This document shows, piece after piece, positions 17,923-28,021 of a stretch of 64,000 nucleotides of DNA. The translations under genes were made by a program, and so were the position numbers. Below the pieces are notes generated by a model. The model did not search any database. It had not been told where the DNA came from and saw nothing but the letters and a program-made list of their open reading frames with translations. How positions within the stretch are numbered: position 1 is the first letter of the stretch; each line of letters begins with the position of its first letter. Source of the stretch: Thiogranum sp. (GTDB lineage Bacteria > Pseudomonadota > Gammaproteobacteria > DSM-19610); contig JAGFJP010000069.1 of the NCBI GenBank assembly GCA_024102665.1, forward strand, positions 1 to 64,000. The letters run 5' to 3'.

Positions 17923-18132
17923 TCAGGCGATCGGTGCAGGCATCAGTTCCGTGAGCTGCTGTTTTCGTTCCTCAACAAGGGTTCTGTACAACGTGCTCAT
18001 GGCGCGCTCGTAAGCGCAGTCTCCGTCTTCACCCATGGTGTGAAGGCGCTGTTCCAACGTCGCGATTTCTTCCAGCAGACGCATGGTTTCGGGGTTGGCT
18101 GCCGGCAACAGTGCAGCTGATGTCTGGTACAT
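17923..18132 (-). CDS. Small hypothetical helical protein
   Basis: 69 residues starting MYQTSAALLPAANPETMRLL, probably two helices (EEIATLEQRLHTMG; AMSTLYRTLVEERKQQLTEL) forming a short coiled hairpin. The ATG has a strong ribosome site (AGGAAG about 7 bp upstream), the best evidence that it is translated. Family not recognised. It lies between the isc operon end and rlmN, same strand. Confidence 0.55.
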   Translation of the reverse strand: MYQTSAALLPAANPETMRLLEEIATLEQRLHTMGEDGDCAYERAMSTLYRTLVEERKQQLTELMPAPIA

Positions 18133-18218
18133 GCCGTTTCTTCCTGTCTTTGGGTACAGGATCAGCGTAAGTGCCGTTCATGACCGGATAATGACAGCGA
18201 TTTGACGGATCTGTGACC

Positions 18219-18419
18219 TTATTCGCGCTCTCCGATCCAGGCCATCTGTATGGCCTCGAGGATCTTTTCACCGGAGTGCTGCGGATCGTCGGCAAAATCC
18301 TCCAGGCCGATCACCCATTCACGCAACTCGGTGAAGCGCACCGTTGCCGGATCGACGTCGGGGTATTTCTCATCGAGTTCAATGGCGATATCCAGCGAAT
18401 CTGTCCACTTCAATGCCAC
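18219..18419 (-). CDS. iscX: IscX (YfhJ), Fe-S assembly accessory protein
   Basis: 66 residues, acidic, starting MALKWTDSLDIAIELDEKYP, with DPATVRFTELREWVIGL: a full IscX. It binds IscS and modulates iron and sulfur delivery. Last gene of the isc operon, 11 bp after fdx. Confidence 0.95.
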   Translation of the reverse strand: MALKWTDSLDIAIELDEKYPDVDPATVRFTELREWVIGLEDFADDPQHSGEKILEAIQMAWIGERE

Positions 18420-18430
18420 AGGGTCTCTCC

Positions 18431-18769
18431 TCAGTGATTTTCACTGACCATGTTAATGGTGTATTTCGGAATCTCCACCACCAGGTCTTCGTCGGCCACG
18501 CGGGCCTGACAACTGAGGCGCGAGTCGGGTTCCAGTCCCCAGGCCTTGTCGAGCATATCGTCTTCCTCCTCGCTCGATTCCTCGAGAGAATCGAACCCTT
18601 CGCGCACGTAGACGTGACAGGTGGTGCAGGCGCAGGACTTTTCGCAGGCGTGCTCGATCTCGATGCCATTGGCCAACGCGGCATCACAAATCGTGGTGCC
18701 GGCTTCGACCTCCAGCACCGCACCCTCCGGACATATCTCTTCGTGTGGCAGAAAGATGATCTGCGGCAT
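18431..18769 (-). CDS. fdx: ISC-type 2Fe-2S ferredoxin
   Basis: 112 residues with the four cluster ligands in CEKSCACTTCHVYV and, near the C-terminus, SCQARV. Supplies electrons to Fe-S cluster assembly by IscS/IscU/HscAB. An acidic stretch (EESSEEEDD) lies between. Located between hscA and iscX as is usual. Confidence 0.97.
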   Translation of the reverse strand: MPQIIFLPHEEICPEGAVLEVEAGTTICDAALANGIEIEHACEKSCACTTCHVYVREGFDSLEESSEEEDDMLDKAWGLEPDSRLSCQARVADEDLVVEIPKYTINMVSENH

Positions 18770-18780
18770 AAGGTTTCCTG

Positions 18781-20655
18781 TTACTTGAATTCGTCCAAGG
18801 CGTGGCCGGCCATCGCTTTCTGAATGTTGGCATTCATGCGCCTGTCCACATAGGCCGCGCTGGCCGCTTCCAGCGCCTCGATGGCACGCTTGATGGCCCG
18901 CGCGTCGTCGCCATTGCGCGCTTCGGCGAGCCGCCGCGCCGCATTATCGACGGACACACGCTCATCGCTGCTGAGGAAACGATCGCCGTCTTCCTTCAGC
19001 GCAGCCTGCAACGCTTCAAGCACGCGATCGGCTTCCACCTGCTGTTCGCGCAGACGGCGTGCTTCCACGTCATCCTGGGCATGCTCTATGGAATCGCGCA
19101 GCATGGTCTCGATCTCGTTGTCCGTGAGCCCGTAGGACGGCTTCACCTCGATGCGCGCCTGCGCGCCGCTGGTCTGCTCCTGCGCGGTTACGCTGAGCAG
19201 GCCGTCGGCGTCGACCTGGAAAGTCACCCGGATGCGCGCCGCGCCCGCCGCCATCGGCGGGATATCGCGCAATTCGAAACGCGCCAGCGAGCGGCAGTCA
19301 TCCACCAGTTCGCGTTCCCCCTGCACCACGTGCAGCGCCATGGCGGTCTGGCCGTCCTTGAAGGTGGTGAACTCCTGGGCACGCGCTACCGGGATCGTCG
19401 TGTTGCGCGGCACGATTTTTTCGGTCAGTCCGCCCATGGTCTCGATGCCGAGAGACAGCGGTATAACATCGAGCAACAGCATCTCGTCTTCCGGCTTGTT
19501 GCCGACAAGAATGTCCGCCTGCACCGCCGCACCGATGGCCACCACCTTGTCGGGATCGATATCGACCAGCGGTTCGCGGGCGAAAAATTCCGCCACCGCC
19601 TCGCGCACCCGCGGAACCCGCGTGGAACCGCCGACCATCACGACTGCTCCGATCTGCTGCGCGCTGACGCCGGCGTCGCGCAGGGCCCGGCGACAGGGCG
19701 CCAGCGTCTTGCGCACCAGGGGCTCTATCAGCGCATTCAATTGCGCACGGCTGAGCCGGGTCTGTCGACGCGAACCATCGTCCAGGTCCACGAAGACATC
19801 GACCTCGTCCCTGTCAGTGAGTTGTTCCTTGGCCGCGCACGCCGCCTGCAGCAGGCGACGCTGCATGGCGTGCCCCGGATCGCCCTGGATTCCAGTCTCC
19901 TGCATGAGCCAGGCTGCGATCAGGCGGTCCATGTCGTCACCGCCGAGCGCCGTGTCACCGGCGGTCGCCAGCACTTCGAATACGCCCTGGTTGAGTCGCA
20001 GGATCGATATGTCGAAAGTGCCACCGCCGAGATCGTACACGGCGATGATGCCATCTGAACTGCGATCGAGTCCGTAGGCAACAGCCGCAGCGGTCGGCTC
20101 GTTGAGCAGCCGTAGCACTTTCAGGCCGGCCAGCTTGCCGGCGTCCTTGGTCGCCTGGCGCTGCGCATCGTCGAAATACGCCGGCACAGTGATCACCACG
20201 CCGCTGAGTTCACCCCCAAGGGTACGCTCGGCGCGTCGTTTCAGTTCCGCGAGAATGTCCGCGGACACCTGCACCGGACTGCGGTTACCGGCGACAGTGT
20301 GGATGAGCGGCATGCTGGATTCGCCGGCAACAAACTCGTAGGGCAGCACTGAACCGAGTGTCTGCAGGTCGCTGACGCCGCGGCCCATGAGCCGCTTGAC
20401 GGAGACTATCGTGTTGAGGGGATCCAGGGCAGCATCAGCCCGCGCAACCTCGCCCACCTCGACTGCGCCGTCCGCAAGGTAACGGACCACGGACGGCAGC
20501 AGGTGCCGGCCCTGTTCGTCGGGCAACGTATCGGCGCTGCCGCTGCGTACGCTGGCGACCAGCGAGTTGGTGGTTCCCAGGTCGATGCCGGCGGCCAGCC
20601 GATGCTGGTGCGGCGCAGTGGACTGACCGGGTTCGGAAATCTGCAACAAAACCAT
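18781..20655 (-). CDS. hscA: Fe-S assembly Hsp70 chaperone HscA
   Basis: Specialised Hsp70 that with HscB releases clusters from IscU. 624 residues: ATPase motifs [25 protein letters not shown] and [10 protein letters not shown]; then the substrate-binding domain (from about 390) with [17 protein letters not shown]. Its partner IscU is not encoded in this operon, which makes the retention of hscA and hscB notable. Confidence 0.97.
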   Translation of the reverse strand: MVLLQISEPGQSTAPHQHRLAAGIDLGTTNSLVASVRSGSADTLPDEQGRHLLPSVVRYLADGAVEVGEVARADAALDPLNTIVSVKRLMGRGVSDLQTLGSVLPYEFVAGESSMPLIHTVAGNRSPVQVSADILAELKRRAERTLGGELSGVVITVPAYFDDAQRQATKDAGKLAGLKVLRLLNEPTAAAVAYGLDRSSDGIIAVYDLGGGTFDISILRLNQGVFEVLATAGDTALGGDDMDRLIAAWLMQETGIQGDPGHAMQRRLLQAACAAKEQLTDRDEVDVFVDLDDGSRRQTRLSRAQLNALIEPLVRKTLAPCRRALRDAGVSAQQIGAVVMVGGSTRVPRVREAVAEFFAREPLVDIDPDKVVAIGAAVQADILVGNKPEDEMLLLDVIPLSLGIETMGGLTEKIVPRNTTIPVARAQEFTTFKDGQTAMALHVVQGERELVDDCRSLARFELRDIPPMAAGAARIRVTFQVDADGLLSVTAQEQTSGAQARIEVKPSYGLTDNEIETMLRDSIEHAQDDVEARRLREQQVEADRVLEALQAALKEDGDRFLSSDERVSVDNAARRLAEARNGDDARAIKRAIEALEAASAAYVDRRMNANIQKAMAGHALDEFK

Positions 20656-20663
20656 TTGAAGGG

Positions 20664-21212
20664 CTACAAAAGTTCGTCTTCGAGGTCGGCTTCCAGGGTC
20701 TGCACTTCGTCATGCAGGCGCGTGAAGTACTGCATTTTAAGCACCAGGGCAAGCGCCTCCGCGGGATCGGCGTCGGCGCTGTCCAGCGCTTCGCCAAGGC
20801 CTGTCTCCAGCGCCCGGTATTGATCGCTGATCCTGTCAGCCAGCGCCCGCAGCGCGCCCAGGGGATCCGCCTGATGCCGCACTTCGTCCAGGCTTTCTCT
20901 CAGATCGATCTGCTGCATCAGGAATGCCGGATCCTGGTGCGTACGCTGCTGGTCGTCAACGCTGTGGCCGCGCAGTTGCAGAAGGTAGCGCCCGCGCCTG
21001 AGAGGGTCCTTGAGGACCTGGTAAGCCTCGTTGATCTGCGCCGCCTGCTGCATCGAGATGCGTCGTTCCTGGTCGCCGGCGCGGGCAAACCGGTCGGGGT
21101 GCACCGAGCGCTGCAGTTCCCGGTAACGCGCATCCAGACGCTCGCTGTCCACTGCATATTGCTGTGGCAGGGAAAACAGCTCGAAATGATTTTGCGTAAG
21201 AACGGATGACAT
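20664..21212 (-). CDS. hscB: Fe-S assembly co-chaperone HscB
   Basis: J-domain co-chaperone of HscA, about 182 residues: J domain with the HPD motif ([12 protein letters not shown]), then a C-terminal helical domain that in homologues binds IscU. The ATG at 21212 was chosen; a GTG seven codons upstream is in frame but not supported by the family. Operon position between iscA and hscA. Confidence 0.95.
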   Translation of the reverse strand: MSSVLTQNHFELFSLPQQYAVDSERLDARYRELQRSVHPDRFARAGDQERRISMQQAAQINEAYQVLKDPLRRGRYLLQLRGHSVDDQQRTHQDPAFLMQQIDLRESLDEVRHQADPLGALRALADRISDQYRALETGLGEALDSADADPAEALALVLKMQYFTRLHDEVQTLEADLEDELL

Positions 21213-21251
21213 GACAAACGTGGTTGCCGACACAGAATCCTGTCCGAGGGG

Positions 21252-21575
21252 TCAGACGCTGAAGCTTTCGCCGCAACCGCAGGCATCTTTTACATTGGGA
21301 TTGTTGAACCTGAATCCCTCGTTGAGTCCTTCCTTGCCGTAATCGAGCTCAGTGCCGTCCAGGTAGACCAGGCTCTTGGGATCGACTACCACCTTGACGC
21401 CGAGATTCTCGAAGACCACATCGCCGTCTTCGATCTGGTCGGCGAATTCCAGCACGTAAGCCATACCCGAGCAGCCAGAGGTCCGCACACCAAGACGCAG
21501 CGCAACGCCCTTGCCGCGCTGCTGGATAAAATGCCTGACCCTGTCGGCGGCTGCTTCAGTCAAGGTAATCGCCAT
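21252..21575 (-). CDS. iscA: A-type Fe-S carrier IscA
   Basis: 107 residues starting [16 protein letters not shown]. It has the three conserved cysteines: TSGCSGMAY and the C-terminal CGCGESF. Carries or transfers iron or clusters to targets. The ATG lies 13 bp after the iscS stop, exactly where iscU would normally intervene. Confidence 0.96.
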   Translation of the reverse strand: MAITLTEAAADRVRHFIQQRGKGVALRLGVRTSGCSGMAYVLEFADQIEDGDVVFENLGVKVVVDPKSLVYLDGTELDYGKEGLNEGFRFNNPNVKDACGCGESFSV

Positions 21576-21588
21576 AAAACACTCCGCT

Positions 21589-22809
21589 TTAATGCGCTGC
21601 CCATTGCACGGAATCCAGATCGACACCGTCCTTGAACATTTCCCATAACGGGGACAGCTCGCGCAGCTTGCCTATCTTACTCTTGACAAGCTGAATGGTG
21701 TAATCGATCTCTTCCTGGGTCGTAAAGCGGCCTATGGTGAAACGAATGGAGCTGTGAGCCAGTTCATCGTTACGGCCCAGCGCCCGCAGCACATATGAGG
21801 GTTCCAGGCTGGCGCTGGTGCAGGCCGAACCGGATGAGACGGCCAGATCCTTGAGCGCCATGATGAGGCTTTCGCCCTCGACGAAATTGAAGCTGACATT
21901 GAGGTTGCCGGCGACGCGGTGGTCAAGCTCACCGTTGATATAGACTTCTTCGATATCCCTGAAACCTTCGAGCAGACGATTGCGCAGCGCCAGGATGCGT
22001 TCGTTATCCGCGGTCATTTCCGCTCCCGCGAGGCGGAAAGCCTCGCCCATGCCGACGATCTGGTGAGTCGGCAGGGTTCCGGAGCGCATGCCGCGTTCAT
22101 GGCCACCGCCGTGCATCTGGGCCTCGATGCGCACGCGCGGCTTGCGGCGGACGTACAGCGCGCCTATACCTTTCGGTCCATAGATCTTGTGCGCAGAAAA
22201 CGACATCAGGTCCACTTTCATTGTCTGAAGATCGATCGGAACCTTGCCGGCGCTCTGCGCGGCATCGACGTGAAACACGATCTTGCGGTCGCGGCAGATG
22301 TCGCCGATGGCGCCAATTTCCTGAATCACGCCGACTTCGTTGTTCACGTGCATGACGCTCACCAGGATGGTGTCGTCACGCAGGGCCCGCTGGAATTTGT
22401 CGAGATCGAGGCGACCACCCGGCTCGGGGTCCAGGTAGGTGACTTCATAACCTTCGCGTTCTAGCTGCCGGCAGGAATCGAGCACGGCCTTGTGCTCGGT
22501 TTTTACAGTAACGATGTGTTTGCCGCTCTTGCGGTAAAAGTGCGCCGCGCCCTTGATCGCCAGGTTATCCGACTCCGTGGCGCCACTGGTCCAGACAATT
22601 TCCCTGGGATCGGCGTTCACCAGCTCGGCCACATTGCGCCGCGCTTCTTCGACGGCTTCATCGGCCTGCCAGCCAAAGCTGTGCGAGCGTGACGCGGGGT
22701 TGCCGAACTGGCCGTCGAGCGTCAGGTAGCTGCACATCTTTTCCGCGACCCGCGGATCAACCGGCGTGGTCGCTGAATAATCCAGATATATCGGTTTTTT
22801 CACGTTCAT
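21589..22809 (-). CDS. iscS: Cysteine desulfurase IscS
   Basis: PLP enzyme that takes sulfur from cysteine for Fe-S clusters and tRNA thiolation. 406 residues: [21 protein letters not shown]; the PLP-lysine in [12 protein letters not shown]; and the active Cys loop [14 protein letters not shown]. The ATG at 22809 matches the family start ([12 protein letters not shown]). The C-terminal end, important for IscU docking in homologues, is intact. Confidence 0.97.
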   Translation of the reverse strand: MNVKKPIYLDYSATTPVDPRVAEKMCSYLTLDGQFGNPASRSHSFGWQADEAVEEARRNVAELVNADPREIVWTSGATESDNLAIKGAAHFYRKSGKHIVTVKTEHKAVLDSCRQLEREGYEVTYLDPEPGGRLDLDKFQRALRDDTILVSVMHVNNEVGVIQEIGAIGDICRDRKIVFHVDAAQSAGKVPIDLQTMKVDLMSFSAHKIYGPKGIGALYVRRKPRVRIEAQMHGGGHERGMRSGTLPTHQIVGMGEAFRLAGAEMTADNERILALRNRLLEGFRDIEEVYINGELDHRVAGNLNVSFNFVEGESLIMALKDLAVSSGSACTSASLEPSYVLRALGRNDELAHSSIRFTIGRFTTQEEIDYTIQLVKSKIGKLRELSPLWEMFKDGVDLDSVQWAAH

Positions 22810-22976
22810 GAGGCATTCCACCGAAAAGTTCAAACTTGTCATCTACGGCCGGTGGCACCGGCCGGCGGGTCGCAGATCGCGAACCGCGTTCTGGCTGCGC
22901 ACCACTGTGCCGGCGAAAAACCGACTTCAAGTGCACCGCTTTGCCGGGATTGTCTGCGGCCGGCGCCGGTTGCAGA

Positions 22977-23465
22977 TCACGCCCCGGTGGCGGCCCGGTC
23001 GACCCGCGGCATTTTAACGGTTACTTCCTGCTGCGCGTCATGCTTTAGCGCTTCCTGCCTGGCCAGACCATTATCCACGAGCTGTCCAAGCGTAATCTCG
23101 TTGAGAAACGCATAAATCTGTTCGCTGAGCTCCGTCCACAGGTCATGAGTCAGGCAGCGTTTGCCGGACTGACAATCGCCGCTTCCGCCGCAGCGCGTGG
23201 CATCGACGCTTTCATCCACCGCTGTCACGACGTCCGCCACGGGGATTTCATGCGCCGAACGTCCCAGCGAGTAGCCGCCGCCCGGTCCGCGCGTGCTCGT
23301 AACCAGCCCCTGCTTGCGCAGGCGCGTGAACAGCTGCTCGAGATAGGACAAGGAAATGTTCTGACGCTCCGAAATCCCCGCCAGAGTCACCGGTCCCTCG
23401 TCGGCGTGCAATGCGAGATCCAGCATCGCGGTTACCGCATAGCGACCTTTGCTGGTCAGTTTCAT
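22977..23465 (-). CDS. iscR: Fe-S cluster regulator IscR
   Basis: Rrf2-family repressor carrying a 2Fe-2S cluster. 162 residues: a winged helix ([20 protein letters not shown]) and the cluster ligands [16 protein letters not shown]. It represses the isc operon when clusters are plentiful; its type 1 binding site lies just upstream at 23513-23537. A 167-bp gap to iscS holds no gene. Confidence 0.97.
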   Translation of the reverse strand: MKLTSKGRYAVTAMLDLALHADEGPVTLAGISERQNISLSYLEQLFTRLRKQGLVTSTRGPGGGYSLGRSAHEIPVADVVTAVDESVDATRCGGSGDCQSGKRCLTHDLWTELSEQIYAFLNEITLGQLVDNGLARQEALKHDAQQEVTVKMPRVDRAATGA

Positions 23466-23512
23466 GTCTAAATTGCCCTGATTCAACTGTCGGAAAACCG
23501 GTATAAAGTGCC

Positions 23513-23537
23513 ATAACCGAGTAAAACAGTCAAGAAT
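23513..23537 (-). promoter_or_regulatory. IscR type 1 binding site and iscR promoter
   Basis: The minus strand matches the 25-base type 1 IscR consensus at 22 positions, including GACT near the left end and TAT at the right. It contains a TTGACT -35 (23528-23533); a TTTATA (23502-23507) 20 bp further on is the likely -10, with unusually long spacing. This indicates feedback control of the isc operon by holo-IscR. Confidence 0.75.
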
Positions 23538-23586
23538 TCCCCACCTTGCGTAAGGGCGGGTTTATTGCCGCGCGAGCAATGCTGGC

Positions 23587-24411
23587 TCAGCCCCCGTCTT
23601 CCGGGTCCGCGTCCGCAGGCGTTTTCAGTGTCTCTTCGCCCGGATTAAGCGGTTTTACATTCAATCCGCTGTCGAGCTCGCAGGGACCGAGATCGGGCAA
23701 TTGAAGGTCCGGCACCTCCGCTCCGAGACTCTTGAGACCGCGGCACATCTCTTCCAGCTTGCGATCCATGACATGGATGTGATCGAGCATGTTGTTGATC
23801 GCGTTCGCCACCGGGTCCGGCATGTCCTGGGTGCTGCCGTAGGCGTCGAAGCCCATTTTCCGTGCAATCGCCTCGCGCCTTCTCTGCTGCTCGCTGGTTC
23901 CACCGCCGACGATGCGTCCGGGGACGCCGACCACCGTTGCGCCGACCGGCACGTCTTTCAATACCACCGCGTTGGAACCGATGCGCACATCGTCACCGAT
24001 GGAAATGGGGCCGAGCACCTTGGCCCCGGCACCGATGACGACATCATTACCGAGCGTAGGATGACGCTTGCCTTTTTCCCAGCTCGTGCCACCCAGTGTG
24101 ACCCCGTGATACAGGGTGCAGTCGTCCCCGATCTCGGCGGTTTCGCCGATTACCACGCCCATGCCATGGTCAATGAAAAAGCGGCGTCCGATCGTGGCGC
24201 CGGGATGGATCTCGATGCCTGTGAACCAGCGCGCGATATTCGACAGAACGCGCGCCAGCCAGAACAGACCGTTGCGCCAGAGTACATGGCTCAAGCGATG
24301 CACCAGCACCGCGTGAAACCCCGGATACGTCGTAATTACCTCAAAGCGGGTACGCGCCGCCGGGTCGCGGTCAAATACGCAACTGAGGTCTTCCCGTATT
24401 CGCTCCCACAT
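23587..24411 (-). CDS. cysE: Serine O-acetyltransferase
   Basis: Makes O-acetylserine for cysteine synthesis. 274 residues: an N-terminal helical domain with [20 protein letters not shown], then a left-handed beta-helix of hexapeptide repeats ([40 protein letters not shown]) and a long C-terminal tail. It lies between trmJ and iscR, supplying substrate for IscS's cysteine. A TATAAT at 24459-24464 on this strand may be its -10, though no good -35 is seen. Confidence 0.94.
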   Translation of the reverse strand: MWERIREDLSCVFDRDPAARTRFEVITTYPGFHAVLVHRLSHVLWRNGLFWLARVLSNIARWFTGIEIHPGATIGRRFFIDHGMGVVIGETAEIGDDCTLYHGVTLGGTSWEKGKRHPTLGNDVVIGAGAKVLGPISIGDDVRIGSNAVVLKDVPVGATVVGVPGRIVGGGTSEQQRRREAIARKMGFDAYGSTQDMPDPVANAINNMLDHIHVMDRKLEEMCRGLKSLGAEVPDLQLPDLGPCELDSGLNVKPLNPGEETLKTPADADPEDGG

Positions 24412-24487
24412 ACGCCACCTGGTTCCCGTTCGCCGGGATGAGACAAAAACAGCGCGTCATTATAGGCCGGGGCGGCGGAGCCGTCGA

Positions 24488-25198
24488 TCAACGGAATTTT
24501 TTGCCGATTGCCGTGAGAATGCCGCGCAGGATATTTATTTCCTTCTGGTCCGGTCGTGCACGGCCGAACAGGCGGCGCAGCCGGCGCATCAGGTGCCTGG
24601 GACTCTCGGGATCGAGGAACTCCAGCGCGATCAGCGTTTGCTCGAGATGCGCGTAAAACTGCTCCAGCTGCTGCGCGCTGGCATAATCGGTTTCGGGCGC
24701 GGACGGGTTCAAGTCATTCTGCGCCGCAACCCTGAGCTCGTAGGCAATGATCTGAACCGCGGCGGCAATGTTCAGCGACGAATATTCGGGATTGGCGGGA
24801 ATCTGAACCAGCTGGTGGCAGCGATCCAGCTCCTCGTTGGTCAGGCCGGTGCGTTCGCGCCCGAAAATGATCGCAACCCGGCTCGGGTCGGCCTGTCGCT
24901 GGACCAGCGCCGCGCAGCTGCGTGGATCCAGCACCGGCACCGACAGTGATCGGCTGCGCGCACTGGCGCCGATGACGAGCACCGCATCAGCGACAGCTTC
25001 ATCAAGGGTCGCGCAACACTGCGCCCCCGCCAGCACGTCATCCGCGCCGGAGGCCCGCGCCGTCGCCTCCGCGCTCGGATACTGTTGCGGAGCGACCAGG
25101 CACAGGTTCTTCAGGCCCATGTTTTTCATGGCGCGCGCGGTGGCGCCGATGTTGCCGGGATGGCTGGTATTGACAAGCACAAGGCGCGGTTGAATCAC
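24488..25198 (-). CDS. trmJ: tRNA (cytidine/uridine-2'-O-)-methyltransferase TrmJ
   Basis: SPOUT enzyme methylating position 32 of several tRNAs. 236 residues: VNTSHPGNIGATARAMKNMG, IFGRERTGLTNEEL and IPANPEYSSLNIAAAVQ are the knotted-fold motifs, with a C-terminal helical extension. The start is GTG at 25198; the overlapping ATG is out of frame. It follows the epmA gene after one base pair. Confidence 0.95.
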   Translation of the reverse strand: MIQPRLVLVNTSHPGNIGATARAMKNMGLKNLCLVAPQQYPSAEATARASGADDVLAGAQCCATLDEAVADAVLVIGASARSRSLSVPVLDPRSCAALVQRQADPSRVAIIFGRERTGLTNEELDRCHQLVQIPANPEYSSLNIAAAVQIIAYELRVAAQNDLNPSAPETDYASAQQLEQFYAHLEQTLIALEFLDPESPRHLMRRLRRLFGRARPDQKEINILRGILTAIGKKFR

Positions 25199-25199
25199 A

Positions 25200-26204
25200 T
25201 TACACCCGCGCGAAGGAGAAAGGCATGGCGGCGGCGACGTCCTGCAAGCCCGCCGCCAGCATCACCAGACGATCAAAACCAAGCGCCACACCAGCGCTCT
25301 CAGGCAGTCCGTGGGCAAGGGCAGCGAGCAGATGCACATCGTATGGCACAGTTTCCAGGCCGGATTGCTCACGGACCCTGTTGTCATTGACAAACCTGCG
25401 GCGCTGCTCTTCAACGTCATCGAGTTCGTGAAAGCCGTTGGCGAGCTCGATTCCGTTGAGGAACAGCTCGAAACGTTCGGCGACAGCGACGTCACCGTTC
25501 GCAACCCGCGCCAGCGCAGCCTGGCTGGGCGGATAACCGTGCACGAACAGCGCCCCCGCATCCAGCTTCGGTTCGAGCCAGTGTGTCAGCAGCAGATCCA
25601 GCCAGGGATCGATGGCATCGTCACCCATTCCCGCCGGAGCCGGCCCCAGCCTGTTTTCGTAGAACGACCGGAATGCCCTGGCGTCATCGTTCCAGGGATC
25701 GAGGCCGGTCTCATCGAGAAACCACTGGCGGTAGCTGATTCGCCGGGCAGGACGATAGTCCAGGAATCCTTCGAGCACCGTTGCCAGCAGAGCATCCATT
25801 TCATCCATCAACGCCCAGTGATCGAAACCTGTCCGATACCACTCAAGGAGCATGAATTCCGGGTTATGACGTGTGCCGGATTCCCCGTTGCGAAACACGT
25901 GCGCCAGCTGGTATATCGATCCGCTGCCTGCAGCCAGCAGACGTTTCATGAAAAATTCGGGTGAGGACTGCAGGAACAGCGGCATGCCCGCCGCGCTTCC
26001 GGGTCCCCGGTATGTGCAGCGGAAAGATTCGATGGCGGGTTCTGTTGTGGCGAAACGCGACAACAGCGGGACATCCACTTCCAGTACGCAGCGTTGCAGG
26101 AAAAACGAACGAATACGCGCCATCAACGTGGCGCGTATTTTCAGGGTTCGCGGCCTGGCGCCCGGCCGCCAGAGGTCATCGCCCGGCCGGTCAGTCCCTG
26201 GCAC
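25200..26204 (-). CDS. epmA: EF-P--(R)-beta-lysine ligase EpmA (GenX/PoxA)
   Basis: LysRS-like enzyme that attaches beta-lysine to Lys34 of EF-P. About 334 residues, class II synthetase core only, without an anticodon domain: [33 protein letters not shown], and motif 3 [12 protein letters not shown]. It sits directly after efp (14-bp overlap at the assigned start) and across from epmB, so substrate and both modifiers are clustered. Alternative starts inside the first 25 residues are possible. Confidence 0.95.
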   Translation of the reverse strand: MPGTDRPGDDLWRPGARPRTLKIRATLMARIRSFFLQRCVLEVDVPLLSRFATTEPAIESFRCTYRGPGSAAGMPLFLQSSPEFFMKRLLAAGSGSIYQLAHVFRNGESGTRHNPEFMLLEWYRTGFDHWALMDEMDALLATVLEGFLDYRPARRISYRQWFLDETGLDPWNDDARAFRSFYENRLGPAPAGMGDDAIDPWLDLLLTHWLEPKLDAGALFVHGYPPSQAALARVANGDVAVAERFELFLNGIELANGFHELDDVEEQRRRFVNDNRVREQSGLETVPYDVHLLAALAHGLPESAGVALGFDRLVMLAAGLQDVAAAMPFSFARV

Positions 26205-26760
26205 GGCCCACGTATTCGCCGGTGCGTGTGTCGACTTTCACGACTTCGCCCACGTCGATGAACAGCGGAACCCTCACAACCGCTCCGGTTTCCAGGGTCG
26301 CCGGCTTGCCGCCACCACCCGAGGTATCACCGCGCACGCCCGGGTCGGTTTCGGTGATTGTCAGAAACACAAAATTGGGCGCTGTCACGCTGATCGGCAC
26401 CCCGTCCCACAGCGTCACTGTGCAGGTGTCCTGCTCTTTCAGCCATTTCTTTGCATCGCTGACTGCCGCTTCCGAGGCGGCGATCTGTTCGTAGGTTTCC
26501 GGATGCATGAAATGCCAGAACTCACCGTCGTTGTAGAGATACTGCATGTTCGTTTCCAGCACGTCGGCGGCATCCACGCTTTCATTGGATTTGAAGGTGC
26601 GCTCAATCACGCGGCCGGTTTTAAGGTTGCGAATCCTGACGCGGTTGAACGCCTGTCCCTTGCCAGGTTTCACAAACTCGTTTTCAATAATGGAACAGGG
26701 ATCGCCATCGATCATGATCTTCAGACCGCCCTTGAATTCGTTGGTGCTATAGGTCGCCAT
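26191..26760 (-). CDS. efp: Elongation factor P
   Basis: Rescues ribosomes stalled at polyproline. 189 residues, three beta-barrel domains; the loop [11 protein letters not shown] places Lys34 as the modified residue. The ATG at 26760 ([16 protein letters not shown]) is the family start; the frame extends upstream without meaning. Divergent from epmB, 42 bp apart. Confidence 0.97.
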   Translation of the reverse strand: MATYSTNEFKGGLKIMIDGDPCSIIENEFVKPGKGQAFNRVRIRNLKTGRVIERTFKSNESVDAADVLETNMQYLYNDGEFWHFMHPETYEQIAASEAAVSDAKKWLKEQDTCTVTLWDGVPISVTAPNFVFLTITETDPGVRGDTSGGGGKPATLETGAVVRVPLFIDVGEVVKVDTRTGEYVGRARD

Positions 26761-26802
26761 TGAGTACCTTGCCGTGTTGATAAGCGATAAAACAGGATGC
26801 GT

Positions 26803-27807
26803 ATGATACCCCGAAGCCTGGTTCCGCAACAGCCAGGTTCCTGGCAAACCCAGCTGGGGCGGGCTATCACCGACCCGGAACAGCTGCTTAGCGAACTGCA
26901 ACTGCCCTCGAGCCTGTTGCCGCAAGCATTGCTCGCGTCCAGCCGGTTCCGGCTCAGGGTGCCGCAAGGTTTCGTCCGCAGAATGCGCAAGGGAGATCCC
27001 GATGACCCGCTGCTGCGGCAGGTTCTGCCGCTCGGCGAAGAACTGACGTCAACCGAGGGCTACGGCCTGGACCCGCTGGCGGAAATGCAATCGATGCCGG
27101 TTCCGGGGCTGCTGCACAAGTATCGCGGCCGGGTCCTGTTGACTCTGACCGGCGCGTGCGCCGTGCATTGCCGTTACTGTTTCCGCCGCCATTATCCCTA
27201 TAACGAGGCCAATCCGACACGCGACCACTGGGAATCAACCATTGCCTACCTTGCGCATCAGCGCGACGTCAACGAGGTGATTCTCAGCGGCGGTGATCCG
27301 CTTTCGTTGTCAGACGAACGGCTGAGCGCACTGATCGGGGACCTCGCCGCCATCTCCCGGCTGCAGCGCCTGCGCATTCACAGCCGCATCCCGGTGGTAT
27401 TGCCGGAACGCGTGGATACATCCCTGCTCGAGTGGATCGATGCGACGCGCCTGCACTGTGTTCTGGTGGTGCACACCAATCATCCCAACGAAATCGATGA
27501 CACGGTAATACACGCCATGGGACGGCTGCGCGCTGTCGGCGTCACGCTTCTGAACCAGTCGGTCTTGCTGCGTGGCATAAATGACCATGCGGACACATTG
27601 GTCGAACTGAGCCAGAAATTGTTCGAGGCGGGGATACTGCCTTACTACCTCCACCAACTCGATGCAGTTCAGGGCGCGGCACATTTCGCGGTCGGCGATA
27701 TCCGCGCGAAGTCGCTGGTGGAGGAAATCCGCGACCGGCTCCCAGGTTACCTGGTACCCCGTCTGGTGCGCGAGCACCCGCACCAGCCGTCGAAGACCCC
27801 GATTTAG
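26803..27807 (+). CDS. epmB: EF-P beta-lysylation protein EpmB (lysine 2,3-aminomutase-like)
   Basis: Radical SAM/PLP enzyme that converts lysine to (R)-beta-lysine for EpmA. About 334 residues with the cluster motif [27 protein letters not shown] and the C-terminal [12 protein letters not shown]. An ATG at 26797 is also in frame but abuts the AACAGG ribosome site, so 26803 is preferred. Divergent from efp. Confidence 0.95.
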   Translation: MIPRSLVPQQPGSWQTQLGRAITDPEQLLSELQLPSSLLPQALLASSRFRLRVPQGFVRRMRKGDPDDPLLRQVLPLGEELTSTEGYGLDPLAEMQSMPVPGLLHKYRGRVLLTLTGACAVHCRYCFRRHYPYNEANPTRDHWESTIAYLAHQRDVNEVILSGGDPLSLSDERLSALIGDLAAISRLQRLRIHSRIPVVLPERVDTSLLEWIDATRLHCVLVVHTNHPNEIDDTVIHAMGRLRAVGVTLLNQSVLLRGINDHADTLVELSQKLFEAGILPYYLHQLDAVQGAAHFAVGDIRAKSLVEEIRDRLPGYLVPRLVREHPHQPSKTPI

Positions 27808-28021
27808 CTCACCCAAACAGACGGTTATTGATCGTTGCCGCCTTCCGCCGGTAGTCGCTGACAAGGCGGGCGAAACGGGCGGCGAACGCGCTGAACATTC
27901 AGTTTCCTCTGTATGGGACGATAGTTGCGGTCGGGAAGCAGGGATGAACGGGGCAACCACCCGGGTCTCGCCTGCCAATGCGAAAACCCGGCAATGACCG
28001 GAATCAGCGGACGAATCACCG

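Noticed and set aside
18802-20058. 418-codon plus-strand frame opposite hscA
   Set aside because: Antisense shadow of a clear Hsp70 gene with no ribosome site or recognisable motif.
22810-22976. Search for iscU or a small RNA in the iscR-iscS gap
   Set aside because: No frame with IscU motifs and no clear promoter-terminator pair was visible.
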